Notes under the pieces: model-generated
The model's database searches: none
Told to the model about the DNA's origin: nothing
Seen by the model: the letters and a program-made list of their open reading frames with translations, nothing else
In this document: positions 8,211 through 17,443 of the stretch, piece by piece
Numbering within the stretch: position 1 is the stretch's first letter
Layout of the letters: the number at the start of each line of letters is the position of its first letter
From: CAWBAT01 sp963810905
GTDB taxonomy: Bacteria > Acidobacteriota > Terriglobia > Versatilivoradales > Versatilivoraceae
Direction of reading: 5' to 3'
DNA: 64,000 nucleotides
Assembly (NCBI GenBank): GCA_963810905.1
Contig: CAWEPG010000014.1
Coordinates: 186,001-250,000 of the forward strand
Translations under genes and position numbers: made by a program

Positions 8211-10616
8211 ATGAATCGAAAATCTGCGAAAATTTCTCTGACGACTCGCTGTAGTTTATTTGGCTTCAGATTCGATCAAAAGCCACGTCTGCCCTTGGTC
8301 TTTTCCTCGATTATCAAGGCATCGACCTTGGCAATCGTCCTGTTCACACTGGGGGCAGCGCCATCATTTGCCGATGCAAATTCATCCACAATCGTCCTGG
8401 AGAGCGAGAACCACAGGCTCATTTTCAACTCGAAGACCGGCCAATTGAGGTCTCTTCGCGCGTCACAAGCGATGGATCAAGAATTTATATTTCCGCACGG
8501 GGATGATCCCGTTTTTGTGGTTCAGTATCTTGACGACAAGCATTTCTTTCATCAGGTTACCTCCAAGCAGGCGGCAAGAATCGAGGTTAAGTCTTCAAGC
8601 GAGTCTGAGCACCTGCTGGCTATTTCAGTTTCACGGCTTAGGCGGGCTAGATCTGAACGCCAGCGTCACGATAAGAGTAGTGCCCGGTGACCCTTCCAGC
8701 CATTGGTCGATCTCCATTGACAACAAGGCTGGGCTTTTGATCACGGACGTTCAGTTCCCTTTCATCGTCCTTCCTTATCACTTGGCTGGGAAGCCTGGTA
8801 CCGAAGCTCTTTTGAGGCCTTATACGTCGGGTCAACTATTTAAGGCCCCCCAATCCGCAGGACTTTGAGCCAGACAGTCCTCACGCCTGGCAGTTTCGTC
8901 CCGAAAATGGTGACACGAGCCATTACCCTGGCCTCACCTTTGCCCAGTTCCTGGCTTACTACAATGATCGGGCGGGGATCTACGTCAGCTGCCAAGACCA
9001 TTCAGGAGGCATTAAGCTGATCAAACCTGTGCATCATCGGACCGGGGGGCTACGATTAGGTATTTCCCACGTGGGTGATTGGCCCAGAAAAGGCGAAAGG
9101 CAGCTTCCCTACGACGTCGTTGTCCGCACTTTTGCCGGGGATTGGTATGATGCAGCCGACTTGTATCGACAGTGGTCATTGACCCAACCTTGGGCCCAGA
9201 AGCCGCTGTACCGGCGAACGGATGTTCCATCCTGGCTGTTGGATTCATCGCCGCACATCATCGTCCGGATCCAAGGGCAACTCGATGTGGGGCCCGCTGA
9301 GCCCAATCCTGAGTTCCTTCCTTATCCTAAGATTATTCCTTTGCTCGAAAAGATTTCGAATCGGATTAATTCCGGTGTAACTCCCGTTGTCATGTCTTGG
9401 GAGCGACCCAGGCCCCTGGATTTATCCGGACTGTTTTCCACCGGCAGGGGGAGATCAATCCCTGAAGGAATTTACGGAGCTGGCAAGAAATCGCGGCTGG
9501 CATGTGGGCAGTTTCTGTAATGGAACGCGTTGGGTAACCCATCATTACTGGAGCGGATACGATGGTGAGCAATATTTCTTGGAGCACGACGGAGAAAAGA
9601 GCGTTTGCCGAACACATGACCAGAAACTCTGGGAAGAGAATTGGGCTCAGACCTGGCGGCCGAGTTATGCGGGCTGTCTCTCTGTTCCAAAGACACAAGA
9701 GATCGCGGTCCGCTTTGTTGAGAGACTGATCGATGACGGCCTCGATTGGATCCAGTTTCTGGATCAAAACGTGGGCTGCTCCACATTTCCGTGCTTTGCC
9801 CGGGATCATGGCCATGCAGACAGTCCGGGCGGCTGGATGACTAGTAGCATGCAGCAGCTCCTCGACTCTTTTAATAAAATGGGCCAAGAAACTGAGAGGC
9901 AAAGCGCGGGGAAGCGTAGGATCGTTTTCTCGGTGGAGACACCTCCTAACGAATATTTCATGCCCAATTTCCAGGTCTGTGATGTCCGAGTGATTCCTCC
10001 TGGGCATTTCGGGTACGAGAAGCGTTTCATCCCACTTTACCATTTCCTGTATCATGAGTTTGTGTTGATGCAAGGTGGATTTGGGTATGCGCCGGAGCCT
10101 TACCACATGCCGATCCGAACGTCCTACAACCTTGTGGTTGGCGAGATCCCCGGAGGGGTGATCACCGGTGACGGCAGGCTTTTGAACAGGGATACCAATA
10201 ACTGGGCGCCCTGGGAACCTCAGGTTGGTAACAACGAGGATTCTCTCGAAACATTGCGCCGAGCGATCTCTTTACGCCGTGGAAAAGGTAAAGACTATCT
10301 AGTGTATGGCAGGATGCAGTCCCCAACGAGTGTCTCAATGATCAAGACCATCCAGTGGCAATGGGAGGGAATCGACAATCATGTTCCAGCCGTTTTTCAC
10401 TCTGCCTGGCGTGACCCGCAAGGGAAGTTTGCGGTCGTCCTTGCCAACTGGACAAGAGAACAGCAGCCCATTTCAATCGCGGACCAACGCTTGGGGGAAA
10501 AAGTACTGCTCTCAGAATCACTAGACCAAATGAAATCTGAGACCCGCCAAGTTAATGGCGGGAAGTTGGACATGATACTTCCTCCATTGAGCTGCGTGCT
10601 CGTGGAGACTCAATAG
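8211..10616 (+). pseudogene. DUF6259-like secreted glycoside-hydrolase-type protein, three frame changes
   Basis: Four frame segments join into one ~800-residue protein. The first (ATG 8211) has a signal peptide (TLAIVLFTLGAAPSFA) and a beta-rich start (IVLESENHRLIFNSKTGQLRSL). The frame changes near 8625, again at a C6 run at about 8847-8852, and again near 9415, after which it is open to 10616. Protein sense is kept across each join, e.g. FQFHGLGGLDLN, then NPQDFEPDSPHAWQFRPENGD, then GPWIYPDCFPPAGG. Features such as DWYDAADLYRQW, DWIQFLDQNVG and the terminal VVLANWT...LPPLSCVLVE resemble DUF6259 proteins, a TIM-barrel glycosidase-like family often seen in carbohydrate loci. The substrate is unknown. 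The gene precedes the halogenase-like gene by only 11 bases. Confidence 0.7.
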
Positions 10617-10627
10617 AAAGGAATCCC

Positions 10628-11958
10628 ATGGCAACACCCGTCACGGACCTCTCTCGGCATCCAGACGTTGTCGTTATTGGTGGGGGGCCAGCCGGTTCCA
10701 CGGTCTCAGCCCTCATCGCGAACAAGGCTATCAGGTCGAACTCTTTGAACGCGAACACTTTCCTCGCTTCCACATCGGCGAATCGCTGATCCCTGAGACT
10801 TATTGGGTGCTCAAACGCTTGGGTATGCTGGAGAAACTGAAGGAAAGCCACTTCGTCAAAAAGCACAGTGTACAGTTCGTCAGCGCCAATGGGAGAGAGT
10901 CGGCCCCTTTCTACTTTTGGGACAATAAGCCGCACGAGTCTTCGCAAACCTGGCAAGTGGTCCGTAGTGAGTTCGATCTGATGATGCTCAACAACGCTCG
11001 AGAAAATGGCGTGAAGGCCCACGAGGGGGTGCGTGTCCGCGATGTGATTTTCGAAAGAGAGCGTGCGGTCGGTGTGAAAATTCAGGCGACAGACGGATCA
11101 GTCCAGGAGATACGAGCGCGAGTCGTTGTCGACGCCAGCGGTCAAACAGGCCTATTGCAGAACAAGTTTAAGCTTCGAGTTTGGGATCCCGTGCTCAACA
11201 AAGGAGCCATTTGGACCTACTGGCAGGGAGCTTACCGGGATAATGGGCGAGACGAAGGCGCGACCCTCGTCCTTCAGACTGCTAATCGACAAGGCTGGTT
11301 CTGGTACATCCCTCTGCATGACGACCGTGTCAGTGTCGGTGTGGTCGCGCCGTTTGATTATCTTTTTTCGGGCCGGGTCAGCCATGAACGGACCTACCAG
11401 GAAGAAGTGGAGAGTTGCCCGGCTGTGAAGAAACGCGTGTCTGTCGGACAGCGAGTGACCGGCTACTTCGCGACCAAGGACTATTCCTACCGCTCGAATC
11501 AGGTGGCGGGCGATGGCTGGGTAACCGTCGGTGACGCCTTCGGATTCCTCGATCCACTCTACTCTTCGGGGGTGCTATTGGCATTGAAGTCGGGCGAGAT
11601 GGCGGCCGATGCCATCGTGGAAGGGCTGCAGAGCGGAGATGTTTCTGGCCATCAGCTTGGAAAGTGGGGAGAAGTCTTTAACCAAGGCGTGGACCGAATG
11701 CGCCGCCTTGTCTGTGAGTATTATGACGGATTCAGTTTTGGCGGATTTGTCCGCAATTATCCTCACCTCAAAGGGACAGTCACTGACCTGCTGATCGGGG
11801 ATTTATTCACAGATTCGGTGGACAAAGTCTGGCAACCGATGGAGTCGCTGTACGCCAGTGGTAAGAAGCCACCTCCGCCATGGGACTCTGGAACATCGAT
11901 GCAAGATGCTCCGAACAAGGCTAATGAGTTAATTCTTCCGGAAGGGAAGAGACCGTAA
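10628..11958 (+). CDS. Flavin-dependent halogenase-like oxidoreductase, one frameshift
   Basis: A FAD enzyme of the tryptophan-halogenase / geranylgeranyl-reductase superfamily, about 443 residues. ATG 10628 gives VVVIGGGPAGSTVSALIA, the FAD-binding GxGxxG. A one-base deletion near 10715-10725 then shifts the frame, which continues as EQGYQVELFEREHFPRFHIGESLIPETYW. Hallmarks are HIGESLIP, SEFDLMMLNNARENG, VVDASGQTG and GWFWYIP, which fits the halogenase motif WxWxIP. FVKKHSVQF places a Lys roughly where halogenases carry the catalytic lysine. It could equally be a non-halogenating flavoprotein. It converges on a minus-strand block that includes chorismate-lyase, thioesterase and CoA-ligase genes, so action on an aromatic or carrier-bound substrate is plausible. 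Confidence 0.8.
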
Positions 11959-12067
11959 TAGGAGTTTGCACTGACTGAAGCAATGAGAATAGCTATGATT
12001 TTGTCGACCGTGAAGCCGCAGTGCAGTGAGCTGTCTATGGGACACGACAAACCCAGCACATCCTCCC

Positions 12068-13335
12068 TCAAGTTCCCGTCTTCGCTTCGGTACCTGCAAT
12101 CACAATTTGTTCTGGCCGCTTGTAGACCCACTCGAAAACCGGTAATGTCATCACGGTAGTTACAATTGCCATTAGGACCATTATTGTAAAAAGGGTCGGA
12201 GTGATGATTCCTTGCTCCAACCCTATATTCAAGAGAATCAACTCCATCAAACCGCGCGCATTCATGAGAGTGCCAATCGCCATGGCATCACGCCGGCTTT
12301 CCCCATTCCAGCGGGCAGCCAGCCAGCAAGCAAAACCTTTTCCGAAACAGGAAGCCAGCAAGACAAGGAGTGTGACCAGCCAAAGCCAGCGCGAATGCAA
12401 CAATCCAATCCGCGTGTTTAATCCCGAATAAACGAAGAACAAAGGCAACAAGAGGTTCGTGGTCAGCGGTGCCAAGAAGCCTTGCACGTCACGAGCGAAG
12501 ACGCCGCGGGGCATCGCCGCCCCGAGAATAAATGCTCCAAAGACAGCGTAAATCCTAATCGTGTCCGTGAACCAGGCACCCATCATCACCAAAACCAAGG
12601 TGAAGGAGAACATTCCACTACTCACACCTTGACTGCGTTCGGCCAATGTCCCGAGTCGTCGTAAGAGAGATTTGCCGGGAAATAGAACCACAGCCGCATA
12701 AAGCACGCCGCCTCCCACCGCAGAAACAGCCAATGCCCCATTCCCGCTAAAACCGGTGAGGACGATGGCAAGGAGGACCACGCCAGTGCATCATCCATAG
12801 ACCCAGCGGCCAATGTCAGAGTTCCCAATGAGGTTCCGGTAAGGCCCATCTCAAAAATGATCCGAGCAAGTACCGGGAAAGCTGTGATCGACATTGCTGC
12901 ACCCAAGAACAACATCCTGTGCCAAGTGGAAACTCCTTCGGAAAAAAATTTCGGACTATTGATTAGGGAGATCGCCAGGAGTCCTCCCAGTAGGAGTGGT
13001 GCAAGGACTCCAGCCAATGAAACGGAGATAGCACTCCGGAGGCGTTGGCGGATGAGGTCAGACCGAAATTCCAGCCCGACCAGAAACATATAAAGAACCA
13101 ATCCCATCTGGCTAGCGGCATAGAGAATCGGCATCGAATCTTTGGGAAAGAGCCGGCTCTGGAGTTCAGGGAAAAATAGCCCGAAAAAAGAAGGCCCCAT
13201 CAACGTCCCGGCGATCATTTCAGCAACCACTTGCGGTTGTCTGATTTTCCGGGCGGCCAAACCCACGATGCGGCAGATGGCCAGGATGAAAGCAAGCTGG
13301 AAAAAGAAATGCGAGGAGATTTCAAAGTTTGACAT
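12068..13335 (-). CDS. Cation:proton antiporter (CPA2/KefB-like), one frameshift
   Basis: About 423 residues of a Na+/H+ exchanger-type membrane protein (PF00999). The N-terminal half (MSNFEISSHFFFQLAFILAICRIVG) has RQPQVVAEMIAGTLMGPSF, the family signature, and AAMSITAFPVLARI. After AAGSMDDALAW the frame shifts near 12775 and resumes as VLLAIVLTGFSGNGALAVSAV, running to TGT at 12068. The second half keeps FVYSGLNTRIG and GTLMNARGLMELILLNIGLE, the core ion-binding region. No C-terminal TrkA-N domain is present. It lies 120 bases downstream of the CoA-ligase gene on the same strand and may share its transcript, though a functional link is not obvious. Confidence 0.85.
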
Positions 13336-13455
13336 GGGGAAGGCTTTGCTTTAAGCGGCTCCAGGTTCTTCGCATTCGCACTTGGGATACCGGATAAGCG
13401 AGCGGACACGAAGTTACAAACAAGAGGATAAATATACCTGCTGGTTGAATTCGGC

Positions 13456-14745
13456 TTATGACCTTACCCAACGGGATGCTTTCATTTCGAAGCGGGGGAG
13501 AGATCCGCTCAGTGCAGCCTGAACTGGGATGCGCAAAGCAAAGGTCTTATAGAGTGAGGCCTCAATTTGCTTCGTAAGAGCATTCAAACTCTTGACCTGA
13601 GATGTTGGCTCAATGTGAATCTTCAATTCAGTCAACGCATTCGTTGTGTTGACTTCAACTCGATATTCTCCGACCTCTTCGAATTGACGGACAATCTCGT
13701 CGATGGCGCAGGGGTAGATGTTTACTCCCCGCACAATGATCATGTCATCCGTTCGTCCTAGGATTCCCCCTTCTAAGGCAAGTTCATGGGATCCACATTC
13801 GCAAGGCTGCTCCTCTGCTGCCTCTACCAGGTCGCCAGTACGATAACGCAAGAGTGGAGAACCGGTTCGGCCTAAGTTAGTCAAGACGAGTTCACCTCTT
13901 TGACCAGGATGAACCCTTCGACTACTCCCGGGATCCAGCACCTCGGCAATGTAAGACGATTCGATAATGTGCAGCACATTAGGTCGAGCTGCGCAGCCGT
14001 AGCTGACGGGCCCAGTCTCAGTCATGCCGTGATGGTCCACCACTGTAGCCCCAGGCCATAGTCTTTCGATGCGAGCCCGCATACTGAGAACGCTGCCACC
14101 CGGTTCACCTGCAACGATGATCTTTCTAACCTCTCCGCACCCAAGATCCATTTTCTGTTCAGCTGCGACTTCGGCTAACCGTAAAGCGTAAGTTGGCGTG
14201 CATAGCAATACAGTCACTCGATTATCCAGGATCAGCTTCAAACGTGAGCCACTACTCAACCCTCCTCCCGGAATGCACAGGCAACCCATGCGCATGGCCG
14301 CTTCAAATGCCGTCCAAAAACCAAGGAACGGGGCAAAAGAAAATGCAAAAAAGAGGCGGTCCTTTGATCCGATCCCAGCAGCCTGGTAGATCTGTTCCCA
14401 ATTGTCGAGCATCCATCTCCAACTCTCAGCTGTATCCAGCCATACCAAGGGTGTTCCACTTGTGGCACTCGTCTGGCTGAATCGCGTGTAACGGTCCAGC
14501 GGATAGGTCAAGTTTGAGCCATAGGGCGAGGTTCTGGACTGGTCTTCAGCAAGTTCTTTCTTGGAAGTGAAGGGCATGCGTTCCAGGAAATCATCGAGGC
14601 TCGAAATCTCTGGGCCAATTCCCGCAAGTTTCAGTTTGTTGGAGTAAAAGGGGTTTCTGGGGGTCAGCTCCGCCAGAAGTGCACGCAATTTCAGGAATTG
14701 GTCGTGTTCGATGGAAGTATGATCCGGATGGAAAAGCGAAGTCAT
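13456..14745 (-). CDS. Phenylacetate-CoA ligase-like adenylate-forming enzyme
   Basis: A complete 429-residue member of the PaaK-type AMP-binding ligases, which activate a carboxylate (often aromatic) as an acyl-adenylate and then as the CoA or carrier thioester. Visible motifs are the phosphate loop TSATSGTP (residues 92-99), VVDHHGMTETGP near 240 (adenine-binding), RYRTGDLVEA near 302, and a C-terminal lid with GRTDDMIIVRGVNIYPCAIDEIV. A CECG pair lies before the lid, as in many PaaK relatives. It is the last gene of a same-strand run with a radical SAM enzyme, a chorismate-lyase-like protein and a hot-dog thioesterase, so an aromatic acid made from chorismate is a reasonable substrate guess. 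The frame is intact. Confidence 0.88.
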   Translation of the reverse strand: MTSLFHPDHTSIEHDQFLKLRALLAELTPRNPFYSNKLKLAGIGPEISSLDDFLERMPFTSKKELAEDQSRTSPYGSNLTYPLDRYTRFSQTSATSGTPLVWLDTAESWRWMLDNWEQIYQAAGIGSKDRLFFAFSFAPFLGFWTAFEAAMRMGCLCIPGGGLSSGSRLKLILDNRVTVLLCTPTYALRLAEVAAEQKMDLGCGEVRKIIVAGEPGGSVLSMRARIERLWPGATVVDHHGMTETGPVSYGCAARPNVLHIIESSYIAEVLDPGSSRRVHPGQRGELVLTNLGRTGSPLLRYRTGDLVEAAEEQPCECGSHELALEGGILGRTDDMIIVRGVNIYPCAIDEIVRQFEEVGEYRVEVNTTNALTELKIHIEPTSQVKSLNALTKQIEASLYKTFALRIPVQAALSGSLPRFEMKASRWVRS

Positions 14746-14803
14746 GAGAAGTCTTGCGATCTGGAGGAGGCGGTGCTGAAACGCCGCTGTCCAACCATCA
14801 AAT

Positions 14804-15250
14804 TTAGGCTAGAAGCTTCTTGGGTGCGATCTCTATCTTGTCAACCAAGGCCTGCGGCATGGGAACCGCTACCATTTTGCTGGTACTTGGATCATGGGTC
14901 ACGCTGGTTGTAATGATTGTGCCTCTGGCCACTTCTTGGATAGGGGTCGCATTAAGCTTACGAAAAATGAAAGTGTAAACGAGAGCTTTTTCCTTCTTCT
15001 CCCGCACCAGAAGATGAACTTCCACTAAATCCTCAAAACGCAAGGGATGCCTGAAATCACAATCCGCGTGCACCCTAGGCCATCCCACTTGTCCCTCTTC
15101 AGCTCCCGGGAAAATCGAAAACCCCAGCGACCGAAGAAAGGCTGCTTCGGTTGCTTCCATGAAGTGGAAAAAATTAGTGAAATGCATGATTCCGGCCATG
15201 TCCGTATCTGAAAACTCCACCCTGCGAGTCTGTTTAAACTCGTAAGCCAT
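14804..15250 (-). CDS. Acyl-CoA thioesterase, 4-hydroxybenzoyl-CoA (hot-dog) type
   Basis: A 148-residue single hot-dog domain. The sequence RRVEFSDTDMAGIMHFTNFFHFMEATE carries the 4HBT signature with the catalytic Asp at about residue 17. VHADCDFRHPLRFEDLVEVHLLV is the typical central strand region. The family hydrolyses acyl- or aroyl-CoA thioesters. It lies 58 bases upstream of the CoA ligase on the same strand and about 100 bases downstream of the chorismate-lyase-like gene, which suggests release or editing of the aroyl-CoA in one pathway. ATG 15250 is well placed. Family certain, substrate inferred. Confidence 0.88.
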   Translation of the reverse strand: MAYEFKQTRRVEFSDTDMAGIMHFTNFFHFMEATEAAFLRSLGFSIFPGAEEGQVGWPRVHADCDFRHPLRFEDLVEVHLLVREKKEKALVYTFIFRKLNATPIQEVARGTIITTSVTHDPSTSKMVAVPMPQALVDKIEIAPKKLLA

Positions 15251-15349
15251 GGTTAAAACCCCCTATGAGCAGCTGGCGGTGTGCTAAAAGCTCGAGTACT
15301 TTGACAAATTCTGAGACAAGTTTCAAAAGCAGTTTCGAAAATTACAGGC

Positions 15350-15943
15350 TCAAATTGGAGGCAATACTTCAAGAATGTCGGCCAGGGTCTGTTGTGAATG
15401 ATTCATGAGAACGTTGCGCCGTCCAAAGAGCAAAATGTTATCACCCAAGCCGAGTACCCTTTTCATGATGGCATCGGGCGTGATCTGAATAAAGGCTATG
15501 GGTCGGCTGATGTATGGGATCTTTTCATCATAAAGAATGGCCCCGAGCGGCCGTCTTTCTTCAAGGATCTGCCGGCGTACCTCTTCTGAGAACTGTTGGA
15601 GGTAGATCTTGATCGCACCGAACTCAACAGATTTCTGATCTCCTTCTGTTACCAATAGAACCTGTCGGAAATATTCCTCCCCTTCGAGGCGCCGCCTCAA
15701 AAAATGCAAACGCAACTTCTGATCATGATACTTTTCGAGTGTTGATGTCATGTCCGTTTCGTGGACGAGCAGGGTTTTATAGGGTTCTGGCAGCTGTTGG
15801 TCATCAATTGCTGTCACCGCAGGCAAGGTCAATCCATCTTGCAAATAAAATTCACTCAACGGGTAAAGGAGGTTTTGTCCACCGGGCATAACGAATGCCT
15901 TATGTATATCTCGAAGTACGATGCTCCGGGAGGAAGAATTCAT
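15350..15943 (-). CDS. Chorismate-lyase-like protein (Rv2949c/DUF98 type)
   Basis: A 197-residue protein whose core follows the chorismate pyruvate-lyase pattern: LLVHETDMTSTLEKYHDQKLRL near residue 55, EEYFRQVLLV, KSVEFGAIKIYL, and VRRQILEERRPLGAILYDEKIPYISRP. In the well-known members (UbiC, Rv2949c) this fold converts chorismate to 4-hydroxybenzoate and pyruvate; related enzymes give 3-hydroxybenzoate or bind other ligands. The start ATG lies inside the end of the radical SAM gene (44-base overlap), so the two are probably translationally coupled. It is followed by thioesterase and CoA-ligase genes. Homology is judged by motif spacing only, so the lyase activity is probable rather than proven. 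Confidence 0.72.
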   Translation of the reverse strand: MNSSSRSIVLRDIHKAFVMPGGQNLLYPLSEFYLQDGLTLPAVTAIDDQQLPEPYKTLLVHETDMTSTLEKYHDQKLRLHFLRRRLEGEEYFRQVLLVTEGDQKSVEFGAIKIYLQQFSEEVRRQILEERRPLGAILYDEKIPYISRPIAFIQITPDAIMKRVLGLGDNILLFGRRNVLMNHSQQTLADILEVLPPI

Positions 15944-17237
15944 ATAGCAAGCGGTCCACCTGTAAAAGTCCGGGCCGAGTGAGTTGCACTTCGTGCGGAC
16001 CGAGAACTAGAACCCCCAAATCCTGCAGGACTTGGAAGGGTTTGGCAAATCGCTGATGAATGTCCACTCCAAACTTAGCCTGAAAATAAGCCCGATCCAC
16101 TCTTCCCAGCTTGAGCTGCAGGATGAATTCTCGAATCATGCGTTCCTCAAGGGTTGTGCTCAGCGCCCGGTAAATGGGAAGTTCATTCTTATGCAGCCGG
16201 TCAAGATAAGTGTCGAATTCATGATCATTCTGGAAATGAGTCCCCCCGACGTGGGAGAACGAAGCGACGCCCAGGCCAATAAGATCGGCCCCACGCCAAA
16301 GCTGGTCGCGATAAACAAATCTGGACCGGGAACTGTCTTTTACTGCGGTGTAAGCACTAGTAATCGCAAAGCCTGCCTCTTCCAGTTCGGTAAAGGCGTA
16401 GGCGACCCATTCGCGTTTGTCTTTCCAGGATGCGACAGGAGCGGGGTTACCGCCATGAGTCTTCATTTCTTTGGAGAGGGTTGTGTTGTGAGGAATTTCC
16501 ATCTGGTAGATGGTGACGCTATCCGGCTCAAGATCAATGGTCCGTCGGACACAATCCTGCCAGTTCTCTGTAGTCTCCCCCACCATCCCGGCAATCAGGT
16601 CGATATTGATCTGGGGGAATGCAATGGCTCGGGCGAAGTTGTAAGCGCGATCAATTTCCTTGGAACCGTGCGCTCGACCGTTCACTTTCAGGATCTGTTC
16701 ATTAAAGTTTTCGATTCCCAGGCTCAAGCGTGTGACGCCGATATCTTTGATGACTTTCAGTTTAGATTCCGTCAACGTGCCGGGTTCACATTCAAAAGTG
16801 ATCTCTTCGGCCTGATCCCAAGGCAGCAGCTTCTTCATCCCTTCAGTCAGGCGAGTCAATTGGCGTGACGAGAGGTAGGAAGGTGTCCCGCCTCCGAAGT
16901 AGACGAAATGAGGCCGCCTCTCATGAATAAAGGGCTTTTGAGTGTAGAGGCTCAGTTCGTGAATGGCCGCTTCCAGGTACTGCTGGATCTCGGCCTCTCT
17001 CATCTCCGTGTAGACCTTGAAATAGCAGAAATGGCAGCGCTTCCGGCAGAACGGAATGTGAAGATAAATTCCTAAGCGTGTGTCTAGTGGAGGGATGCTC
17101 TCGAGCGCTCGATAAGCCTCCGCTGCGTATTCAGGCTTCCAAAATGAATAGGGAGGATAATTAGAGACGAAATAGTTTCCAGGAGTGGTTTCACTTTCCA
17201 GGATTAACGGAAACAGAGAAGCTGTATCACCCGCCAT
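15900..17237 (-). CDS. HemN/HemW-like radical SAM protein
   Basis: A 445-residue radical SAM enzyme of the coproporphyrinogen-oxidase-like subfamily. The [4Fe-4S] motif CRKRCHFC (Cys 64, 68 and 71) is preceded by LGIYLHIPF. The glycine-rich SAM loop is YFGGGTPSYL, and ECEPGTLTESKLKVIKDIGVTRLSLGIENF and INIDLIAGMVGET follow. The C-terminal HemN-like domain is LIGLGVASFSHVGG...YRALSTTLEERMIREFILQLKLG. Such proteins include heme chaperones and class C radical SAM methyltransferases or cyclopropanases acting on aromatic rings. As first gene of an operon with chorismate-lyase, thioesterase and CoA-ligase genes, a role in tailoring an aromatic product seems likelier than heme synthesis. Its stop overlaps the next start by 44 bases. 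Confidence 0.85.
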   Translation of the reverse strand: MAGDTASLFPLILESETTPGNYFVSNYPPYSFWKPEYAAEAYRALESIPPLDTRLGIYLHIPFCRKRCHFCYFKVYTEMREAEIQQYLEAAIHELSLYTQKPFIHERRPHFVYFGGGTPSYLSSRQLTRLTEGMKKLLPWDQAEEITFECEPGTLTESKLKVIKDIGVTRLSLGIENFNEQILKVNGRAHGSKEIDRAYNFARAIAFPQINIDLIAGMVGETTENWQDCVRRTIDLEPDSVTIYQMEIPHNTTLSKEMKTHGGNPAPVASWKDKREWVAYAFTELEEAGFAITSAYTAVKDSSRSRFVYRDQLWRGADLIGLGVASFSHVGGTHFQNDHEFDTYLDRLHKNELPIYRALSTTLEERMIREFILQLKLGRVDRAYFQAKFGVDIHQRFAKPFQVLQDLGVLVLGPHEVQLTRPGLLQVDRLLYEFFLPEHRTSRYT

Positions 17238-17443
17238 AAAGGTTTTCTAAAATAGTCGAATACTTTTTCAAGCCGCGCACAGGAGAATCCCTGAACTTCT
17301 CTTTCATTTTATCATCTTTTCTAAACTTGTTTTGCGGAGAGTGTCAGATTTGTGGGCAGAAGGAGATCAAGACCAAGGGAGACTTGAATCGGCCCCTTCC
17401 CCCGTCATGCCAAGAGACGGACTACATCGAAGGTGGGACTGGT

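Noticed and set aside
9390..10106. Long minus-strand open frame opposite the DUF6259-like gene
   Set aside because: No family-like content, no ribosome site, and the plus-strand frame explains the sequence.
16032..16868. Long plus-strand open frame opposite the radical SAM gene
   Set aside because: It is antisense to conserved SAM motifs and its product has no recognisable domain.
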